Assembly: GCA_938041725.1 (NCBI GenBank) | Contig: CALISX010000040.1 | Span: 1 to 8,890 of the forward strand | Origin: an uncultured Lachnoanaerobaculum sp. | GTDB taxonomy: Bacteria > Bacillota > Clostridia > Lachnospirales > Lachnospiraceae | Direction: 5' to 3' | Length of the DNA: 8,890 bases | Shown here: positions 6,763 to 8,890 of the stretch, piece after piece | Numbering within the stretch: the stretch's first letter is position 1 | How the letters are laid out: every line of letters begins with the position of its first letter | Program-made: the position numbers and the translations under genes | The notes under the pieces: model-generated | What the model was told of the DNA's origin: nothing | Databases searched by the model: none | Seen by the model: only the letters and a program-made list of their open reading frames with translations

Positions 6763-8099
6763 TCCTTTACCCCATCGACAATGGTTTTGGCCATATAGTC
6801 CAGCATCCCATCGGTCATACCAGGATACACTCCCACCCAGAAGGTGTCCCGCATTACCCGGTCGGTATTTTCAAGACTGCCCACCACACGGTATCCCTTT
6901 TGTTCCCTGCGCATCTCATCAAAACAGGGATGCTTAATGAGATTTCCTGCAAACAGCATTCTGGTCTGAATTCCCGCATCTTCCACCCTCTTTACCAGGC
7001 TGGTCCTTTCCACACCTTCCCTGCAGGTAATCAAAAAGCCAAACCAGCAGGGATCGGAATGCTTCGTAGCCTCCGGCAAAATCAGTTTATCATTGACACA
7101 TTCCAGAGCTGCTTTTAATCTTTTGAAGTTATACCGTCTTCTTTCGGCAAAGGCCGGAAATTTCTTTAACTGTGCCATTCCCACTGCAGCCTGTAAATCT
7201 GTAGGTTTTAAATTATATCCAAAATGGGAATATACATATTTGTGGTCATAACCATAGGGAAGTTCTCCCAGCTGCCAGGAAAACCGTTTATGACAGGTGT
7301 CATCCTTGCCGGAGGGGCAAAAACAGTCCCTTCCCCAGTCTCTCACAGATTTGATAATCTTATTTAATTTCGCATCGGAAGTATATACTGCCCCTCCCTC
7401 TCCCATGGTCATATGATGAGGGGGATAAAAACTGGAGGTACCAATGTCACCGATGGTGCCGGTAAATTTCTCTTCTCCGTCAATGCTGTATTTACTGCCC
7501 AAAGCATCACAGTTGTCCTCCACCAGCCATAGCGTATGTTTTTTGCAAAAATCCCGAACCGCCTGGAGATCAAAGGGATTCCCCAAAGTATGGGCCACCA
7601 TCACCGCCTTGGTTTTTTCTGAAAGAGCTGCCTCCAGCTTGGTTACATCAATATTGTATTCCGGAATTGTCACATCCACAAAAACCGGAATAGCCCCGTA
7701 ATTAATAATAGGGGTTACAGTGGTGGGAAATCCACAGGCTACCGTGATCACCTCATCCCCGGGTAGAATCCTCCGCTCCTCTAAAAGGGGAGAGGTCAGG
7801 GCCATGAAAGCCAGTAAATTGGCACTGGAGCCGGAATTTACCAAGGATACATATTGGGTTCCAAACTGTTTGGCAAATTCTGCTTCAAACTGATCAAAAT
7901 AACGGCCGGCCGTAAGCCAAAACTCCAGGGAAGCATCCACCAGGTTCATCATTTCCTCATGATCATAGACCCGGGAAGCATAGCTGATCCTGTCCCCGGG
8001 ATGAAATTCTTTTTTTTGATTATGGTAATGGTCGTGGTATTCCTTCACCATTTCCAAAATCTCCTGCCTGGCCTGCTGCTCGGTCCTATTTTCAAACAT
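6759..8099 (-). CDS. rfbH: CDP-4-keto-6-deoxy-D-glucose 3-dehydrase (E1), RfbH
   Basis: Removes the C3 hydroxyl of CDP-4-keto-6-deoxyglucose using PMP and a [2Fe-2S] cluster, together with an NAD(P)H-dependent iron-sulfur reductase (E3/RfbI) that is not in this window. The protein has 446 residues and the DegT/DnrJ/EryC1 aminotransferase fold. In SFYPPHHMTMGEGGAV (223-238) the position of the usual PLP-binding lysine is His228, the replacement that marks E1/RfbH as a dehydrase and not a transaminase. Asp195 in VEDNCDALGS should contact the cofactor ring nitrogen. Candidate cluster ligands are Cys197, Cys259, Cys261 and Cys269, giving C-x61-C-x-C-x7-C. The long conserved tract around KRFSWQLGELPYGYDHKY (271-288) is also typical. 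The start ATG has a GGAGAGGAAG ribosome site and lies 18 bases after the rfbG stop. The stop overlaps the next gene by four bases (ATGA). Function is very likely; the final sugar cannot be deduced. Confidence 0.96.
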   Translation of the reverse strand: MFENRTEQQARQEILEMVKEYHDHYHNQKKEFHPGDRISYASRVYDHEEMMNLVDASLEFWLTAGRYFDQFEAEFAKQFGTQYVSLVNSGSSANLLAFMALTSPLLEERRILPGDEVITVACGFPTTVTPIINYGAIPVFVDVTIPEYNIDVTKLEAALSEKTKAVMVAHTLGNPFDLQAVRDFCKKHTLWLVEDNCDALGSKYSIDGEEKFTGTIGDIGTSSFYPPHHMTMGEGGAVYTSDAKLNKIIKSVRDWGRDCFCPSGKDDTCHKRFSWQLGELPYGYDHKYVYSHFGYNLKPTDLQAAVGMAQLKKFPAFAERRRYNFKRLKAALECVNDKLILPEATKHSDPCWFGFLITCREGVERTSLVKRVEDAGIQTRMLFAGNLIKHPCFDEMRREQKGYRVVGSLENTDRVMRDTFWVGVYPGMTDGMLDYMAKTIVDGVKE

Positions 8100-8104
8100 A
8101 TCTA

Positions 8105-8114
8105 CTTCCTCTCC
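8105..8114 (-). promoter_or_regulatory. Ribosome binding site of rfbH
   Basis: GGAGAGGAAG lies five bases before the ATG at 8099, inside the 18-base gap after the rfbG stop. It supports this start. Confidence 0.75.
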
Positions 8115-8117
8115 ATC

Positions 8118-8890
8118 TCACACATTAAAAAAATCCAAAATCTGCGTTTTTGTCACTTCCAGCATATCCTGCCCCTCTCGGCGGGCTTTGTACCACTCTA
8201 CACTTTTTTTTACAGCCTGGGCCACATGCCACTTAGGTTTCCAGTCATACACCCTCTTTAATTTGCTGCAATTTAGCTTTAAAAAGCCCGCCTCATGGGG
8301 ACCTCCGTCTGACTGTATCTGAAAATCAAATCCCTCTCCCCAGGCCTCTTTAAAATACCCCACCAAGGTCTGCGTATTGACACAATCTGCATCATCCGGA
8401 CCCACGTTAAAGTATCCTTCGTATTGCTTCCGATTCTCAAACTGCCTTTTCACAATCTGCAAATAAATATACAGAGGTTCCAGCACATGCTGAAAGGGAC
8501 GGATTGCCTGGGGATTGCGTAAAATGACATGCTCCCCTTTCACCGCAGCCCGAACACAGTCCGGAATGATCCGGTCTAAGGCATAATCCCCTCCCCCGAT
8601 CACATTCCCGGCTCTGGCGGTGGAAACCGGCAAATTCTCAAAAAAGCTTTTTTTGTAGCTATGGGTTACCAGCTCCGAGCAGGACTTGGAATTGGAATAG
8701 GGATCATATCCGTCCAGTATGTCCTCTTCCACATACCCCCGATCTACTTCCTTATTGTCATATACCTTGTCTGTGGTGACATTTAAAAAGCTTTTCACAC
8801 TGGGACAAAGGCGGACACTTTCTAAAATATGTACCGTACCCATAACATTGGTTTCATAGGTATATACCGGTTCCTGATAAGAGGTTCTCA
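8118..8890 (-). CDS. rfbG: CDP-glucose 4,6-dehydratase, C-terminal part (5' end outside window)
   Basis: Converts CDP-D-glucose to CDP-4-keto-6-deoxy-D-glucose in the cytoplasm, the entry step to CDP-linked 3,6-dideoxyhexoses. The frame stays open to the right edge: the ATG at 8843 is internal, because upstream codons continue in frame as RTSYQEPVYTYETNV, which matches the family just before the NVMGTVHILE helix. About 256 residues are visible; family members are about 355-360, so roughly 100 N-terminal residues with the Rossmann glycine motif are missing. Seen here: the TTDKVYDN segment, the SDR catalytic pair Y-x3-K in DPYSNSK (Tyr codon at 8697-8699, Lys codon at 8685-8687), the family hallmark ARAGNVIGGGDY, and RNPQAIRPFQHVLEPL, which separates CDP-glucose dehydratases from dTDP-glucose dehydratases (RmlB). 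The stop is TGA at 8118-8120. It is followed 18 bases later by rfbH, its pathway partner. The assignment is firm; only the N-terminus is unknown. Confidence 0.95.
   Translation of the reverse strand, partial: RTSYQEPVYTYETNVMGTVHILESVRLCPSVKSFLNVTTDKVYDNKEVDRGYVEEDILDGYDPYSNSKSCSELVTHSYKKSFFENLPVSTARAGNVIGGGDYALDRIIPDCVRAAVKGEHVILRNPQAIRPFQHVLEPLYIYLQIVKRQFENRKQYEGYFNVGPDDADCVNTQTLVGYFKEAWGEGFDFQIQSDGGPHEAGFLKLNCSKLKRVYDWKPKWHVAQAVKKSVEWYKARREGQDMLEVTKTQILDFFNV

Noticed and set aside
6759..8099. Reading the 446-residue gene as a PLP sugar aminotransferase (ArnB/DegT type)
   Set aside because: The Schiff-base lysine is replaced by His228 and the cysteine cluster motif is present, both specific to the RfbH dehydrase.
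7854..8261. Plus-strand open frame across the rfbG/rfbH junction
   Set aside because: Both minus-strand genes are intact and conserved here, and the plus frame has no ribosome site or family resemblance.

Overview
This window is an internal stretch of a surface-polysaccharide (cell-wall or capsule glycan) gene cluster. All nine genes I can support lie on the minus strand, so the transcription order runs from the right end to the left. They are packed with gaps of 82 bases or less, two pairs overlap, and I see no convincing terminator or promoter inside. Strong AGGAGG-like ribosome binding sites, mixed moderate-to-low G+C and a TerD-family gene suggest a Firmicute, most likely a Clostridia/Lachnospiraceae-type gut anaerobe. 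This is an inference from style, not from a marker gene.

Right part (8890 to 6759): the end of a CDP-glucose 4,6-dehydratase gene (rfbG, truncated by the window edge) and a complete rfbH, the PMP/[2Fe-2S] CDP-sugar 3-dehydrase. Together they make the CDP-4-keto-3,6-dideoxyhexose intermediate used for abequose, paratose, tyvelose or ascarylose. The cytidylyltransferase (rfbF), an electron-supplying reductase (rfbI type) and the final ketoreductase or epimerase are not in the window and would be expected further right.

Centre (6762 to 1432): five genes that look like a lipid-linked sugar transfer module. They are a large GT39/ArnT-like membrane glycosyltransferase with an added N-terminal extracytoplasmic domain, two ~110-residue four-helix SMR/EamA-type proteins resembling the ArnE/ArnF flippase pair, a GtrII-type membrane glucosyltransferase, and a GtrB-like polyprenyl-phosphate glycosyltransferase. 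The working model is that GtrB charges undecaprenyl phosphate with a sugar in the cytoplasm, the SMR pair flips it, and one or both GT-C enzymes transfer the sugar to a glycan outside the membrane. The usual GtrA flippase is absent here and its place is taken by the SMR pair. This is the most interesting feature of the window.

Left part (1349 to 1): glf (UDP-galactopyranose mutase), which supplies UDP-galactofuranose, followed 44 bases later by the start of a TerD-family gene cut by the left edge. Base composition is uneven: the GtrII/GtrB core is AT-rich, while glf and rfbH are clearly richer in G+C, which suggests a mosaic assembled by exchange of modules. No RNA genes, insertion sequences, CRISPR arrays or long repeats were seen, and no stretch over 300 bases lacks a gene.
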